The position numbers and the translations under genes are program-made. Shown here one piece after another: positions 6,485 through 8,148 of a stretch of 8,148 bases of DNA. A model generated the notes under the pieces. That model was not told the DNA's origin, searched no databases, and saw only the letters and a list, made by a program, of their open reading frames with translations. This DNA is from Verrucomicrobiota bacterium. GTDB taxonomy: Bacteria; Verrucomicrobiota; Verrucomicrobiia; Opitutales; Opitutaceae. Position 1 is the stretch's first letter. The number at the start of each line of letters is the position of its first letter. The stretch spans positions 1-8,148 of the forward strand of contig JAEWNN010000023.1 of NCBI GenBank assembly GCA_023457035.1. The letters run 5' to 3'.

Positions 6485-7390
6485 ATGAACTGGATCCTGG
6501 CCAGCCTGGTGGCGGCGCTCTTCCTCGGCCTCTACGAACTGTGCACCAAGCATGCGGTGCGCGAGAACGCCGTCGTGCCGGTGCTCTTCCTGGGCTGCGT
6601 GTGCTCGGCCGCGGTCTGGACCGGCCTGATGGTGTTGGCGGCGCTCCGGCCCGGGGTGCTGCCGGCGGCGCTCACGACGGAGCCGCTGGGCTGGCTCGGC
6701 CACCTCCAGCTGGCGGGCAAGTCGGCGCTGGTGGCGTCGTCATGGATGTTCACCTACTTCGCGATGAAACACCTGCCGGTGTCGCTCACCTCGCCGATCC
6801 GGGCGACGGGCCCGATCTGGACGATCGCCGGGGCGCTGGTGGTGCTGGCGGAGCGGCCCACGCTGTTGGAGTGGCTCGGCATCGCGACGACGCTGGCCTC
6901 GTTCGTGGGGCTGTCGTTGGCGGGGCGGGGGGAGGGGATCGACTTCCGGAGCAACCGGTGGATCGGCTTCATGGTGATGGGCACGCTGCTCGGTGCGGTG
7001 AGCGCGCTCTACGACAAGTATCTGCTGGGCACGGTGGGCCTGGCGGTGCCGACGGTGCAGGCGTGGTTCTCCGTGTACCTTGCGGCGCTGTTCCTGCCGC
7101 TGGCGGTCGGTTGGAAGCGGCGCTGGTGGCCGCGCAACGAGTTCCACTGGCGCTGGAGCATCCCCGGCATCGCGGCGATGCTGCTGGTCTCCGACTACCT
7201 CTACTTCGGGGCGCTGCAGGACCGCGACGCGCTGGTCTCGCTGGTCTCGAGCCTGCGGCGCGGGAGCACGTTGGTGGCCTTCGCCGGCGGGCTGTATTTG
7301 TTCGGCGAGCGCAACGGGCTGCGGAAGCTTCCCGCGGTGCTCGGGGTGCTGGCGGGCATCGTCCTGACTGTGTGCGGCCGGGCGCGGTGA
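6485..7390 (+). CDS. EamA/DMT-family transporter
   Basis: The 301-residue protein is almost wholly hydrophobic, with ten likely membrane helices at about 3-19, 29-54, 74-93, 99-122, 128-146, 159-181, 188-209, 224-244, 250-273 and 281-298. It shows the two-fold EamA repeat: each half ends in a Gly/Glu-rich element before its last helix (LVVLAERPTLLEWLG at 118-132; LYLFGERNGLRKLP at 270-283). Drug/metabolite-transporter members move amino acids, nucleotide sugars or other small metabolites across the inner membrane; the substrate cannot be predicted. The start at 6485 (MNWILASLV) begins directly with helix 1; it follows a pyrimidine-rich tract and no Shine-Dalgarno motif. It appears monocistronic, 128 nt from the divergent lipoprotein gene and 316 nt ahead of rpsL. 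Codons are mostly G-ending, unlike nrdJ and rpsL. Confidence 0.88.
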   Translation: MNWILASLVAALFLGLYELCTKHAVRENAVVPVLFLGCVCSAAVWTGLMVLAALRPGVLPAALTTEPLGWLGHLQLAGKSALVASSWMFTYFAMKHLPVSLTSPIRATGPIWTIAGALVVLAERPTLLEWLGIATTLASFVGLSLAGRGEGIDFRSNRWIGFMVMGTLLGAVSALYDKYLLGTVGLAVPTVQAWFSVYLAALFLPLAVGWKRRWWPRNEFHWRWSIPGIAAMLLVSDYLYFGALQDRDALVSLVSSLRRGSTLVAFAGGLYLFGERNGLRKLPAVLGVLAGIVLTVCGRAR

Positions 7391-7488
7391 GCCGCCCGAC
7401 GACCGCCCGCGCAGGGGAATGGGTGTATCGAAGAACTCAGTCCGCCACCGGCGGCCGCCGACTTCTGCTCTCGCGCGCGACAGCGGTG

Positions 7489-7517
7489 TTGACATCGCCG
7501 GCGCCGACCTGTCTATC
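7489..7517 (+). promoter_or_regulatory. candidate sigma70-type promoter of the str operon
   Basis: A perfect TTGACA (7489-7494) stands 17 nt ahead of TCTATC (7512-7517), a weak -10 match (3 of 6). Transcription from about 7524 would give a leader of about 180 nt before rpsL. The -35 and the spacing are convincing; the -10 is not. Confidence 0.5.
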
Positions 7518-7623
7518 TGCCCGCTTCATTTTTCCGAACCCAGCGCCCGCTTCAGGCCCGGCGACCCCGTCCCAACCCGCATTGCGGACGGTGCTGCCGG
7601 CCTCTGGAAACGACATTCGTCAC

Positions 7624-7697
7624 AGGAGGCAAAAAAACTTCTTGCACGGTGTTGGGGCATTCCACAGCGTCCGCCTCTTTTCCCTTATTTTCCTCCT
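7624..7697 (+). promoter_or_regulatory. possible stem in the rpsL leader
   Basis: AGGAGG (7624-7629), one bulged C, and AAAA (7631-7634) can pair with TTTTCCTCCT (7688-7697), closing a stem whose 3' arm ends 9 nt before the rpsL ATG. The loop of about 53 nt could fold further. Such a structure beside the start could control rpsL translation, but pairing is read by eye only. Confidence 0.35.
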
Positions 7698-7706
7698 TCT
7701 TCGTCC

Positions 7707-8093
7707 ATGCCTACGATCAACCAACTCGTGAGAAAAGGTCGCCGGAAGGTCCGTGCGAAATCCAAGTCGCCGGCCCTCGACCGCAATCCTTTCCGCCGTG
7801 GCGTCTGCGTGCAGGTCATGACGCGCACGCCGAAGAAACCGAACTCCGCCATCCGCAAGGTTGCCAAGGTTCGCCTCACGAACGGGACCGAAGTCATTTC
7901 GTACATTCCGGACGAGGGCCACAACCTCCAGGAGCACTCGATCGTGCTCGTGCGCGGTGGCCGCGTGAAGGACTTGCCCGGTGTCCGTTACCACATCGTT
8001 CGCGGTACCCTCGACGCCGTCGGCGTCGAGAAGCGTCGCCGTAGCCGTTCCAAGTACGGCGTGAAACGTCCCAAGGAAGCCAAGAAAGCCTAA
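7707..8093 (+). CDS. rpsL: 30S ribosomal protein S12
   Basis: The 128-residue protein is a full-length S12, part of the decoding centre of the small subunit. It starts MPTINQLVRKGR, has TPKKPNSAIRKVAKVRL with the lysine linked to streptomycin response in other bacteria (wild-type Lys here), then VRGGRVKDLPGVRYHIVRG carrying the conserved loop whose Asp is often methylthiolated, and a basic tail SRSKYGVKRPKEAKKA. The start at 7707 matches the universal S12 N-terminus; in-frame codons upstream (to 7419) are not S12-like. It is preceded by TCCTCCTTCTTCGTCC and no Shine-Dalgarno motif. rpsG follows after 8 nt in the usual str-operon order. Confidence 0.98.
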   Translation: MPTINQLVRKGRRKVRAKSKSPALDRNPFRRGVCVQVMTRTPKKPNSAIRKVAKVRLTNGTEVISYIPDEGHNLQEHSIVLVRGGRVKDLPGVRYHIVRGTLDAVGVEKRRRSRSKYGVKRPKEAKKA

Positions 8094-8101
8094 CTTACGC
8101 C

Positions 8102-8148
8102 ATGTCACGCCGTCGTAGAGCGACCAAGCGCCCGGTTCAGCCGGACAT
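8102..8148 (+). CDS. rpsG: 30S ribosomal protein S7, 3' end outside window
   Basis: The first 15 codons read MSRRRRATKRPVQPD, the characteristic basic S7 N-terminus. S7 binds the 3' major domain of 16S rRNA and starts assembly of the 30S head. It begins 8 nt after the rpsL stop, in the order rpsL-rpsG typical of the str operon, where fusA or other ribosomal genes usually follow. The spacer CTTACGCC has no Shine-Dalgarno motif, so translation may depend on coupling with rpsL. Confidence 0.95.
   Translation, partial: MSRRRRATKRPVQPD

Larger units (their letters stand above)
7391..7706 (+). other. 316-nt region upstream of rpsL
   Basis: No supported gene lies here. It holds a candidate promoter (7489-7517), a long transcribed leader, an isolated AGGAGG (7624-7629) with A7 after it, and a pyrimidine-rich tract running up to the rpsL start. 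A short CCGCC/GGCGG hairpin at 7442-7454 lacks a T-run, so the EamA gene has no visible intrinsic terminator and may read into the str operon. Confidence 0.6.

Noticed and set aside
5797..7731. A 644-codon plus-strand open frame
   Set aside because: It runs antisense through the hydrolase and lipoprotein genes and out of phase with the EamA gene; composition is typical of shadow frames in GC-rich DNA.
7642..7731. A 29-residue leader peptide starting at TTG after AGGAGG, overlapping the rpsL start
   Set aside because: The spacing from AGGAGG (12 nt) is long, the start is a TTG, and other genes here do not use Shine-Dalgarno motifs; the pairing with CCTCCT is a simpler reading.

Overview
The window reads as a chromosomal segment of a high-GC, free-living bacterium. 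The rpsL/rpsG sequences, the gene style and starts without a Shine-Dalgarno motif suggest the Verrucomicrobiota, probably an Opitutus-like member of the Opitutaceae. That assignment is inference from recalled protein similarity; the window contains no 16S gene.

Layout, left to right. (1) Positions 1-1607, plus strand: the C-terminal two thirds of a NrdA-type ribonucleotide reductase (RNR) large-subunit paralog. It keeps the fold motifs but has lost the visible catalytic cysteines, so it looks like a pseudoenzyme. (2) Positions 1718-4162, plus strand: nrdJ, a complete adenosylcobalamin-dependent class II RNR with an N-terminal ATP-cone, all expected catalytic residues and a C-terminal CX4C redox tail. 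(3) Positions 4163-4422: a convergent intergenic region with a 22-nt perfect palindrome, a strong intrinsic terminator for nrdJ and a GC-rich hairpin past the opposing gene. (4) Positions 4423-6356, minus strand: a three-gene envelope-related cluster, transcribed as lipoprotein (DUF4878-like), then a YiiX-type NlpC/P60 cysteine hydrolase overlapping it by 32 nt, then a membrane-anchored NERD-domain protein whose nuclease-like motif lacks its lysine. (5) Positions 6485-7390, plus strand, divergent from the lipoprotein: a ten-helix EamA/DMT transporter. (6) Positions 7391-7706: a 316-nt leader region with a candidate promoter and a possible stem next to the rpsL start. (7) rpsL (7707-8093) and the first codons of rpsG (from 8102): the start of the str ribosomal-protein operon.

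How the genes may work together. nrdJ is the working reductase supplying deoxyribonucleotides. The degenerate NrdA paralog directly upstream on the same strand is the most unusual element; it is intact as a reading frame, which points to a non-catalytic role such as allosteric or structural partnering, though no function is shown. The minus-strand cluster likely acts at the cell envelope, with unknown substrates. The str operon is housekeeping. No mobile elements, tRNAs, rRNAs or CRISPR arrays were seen.
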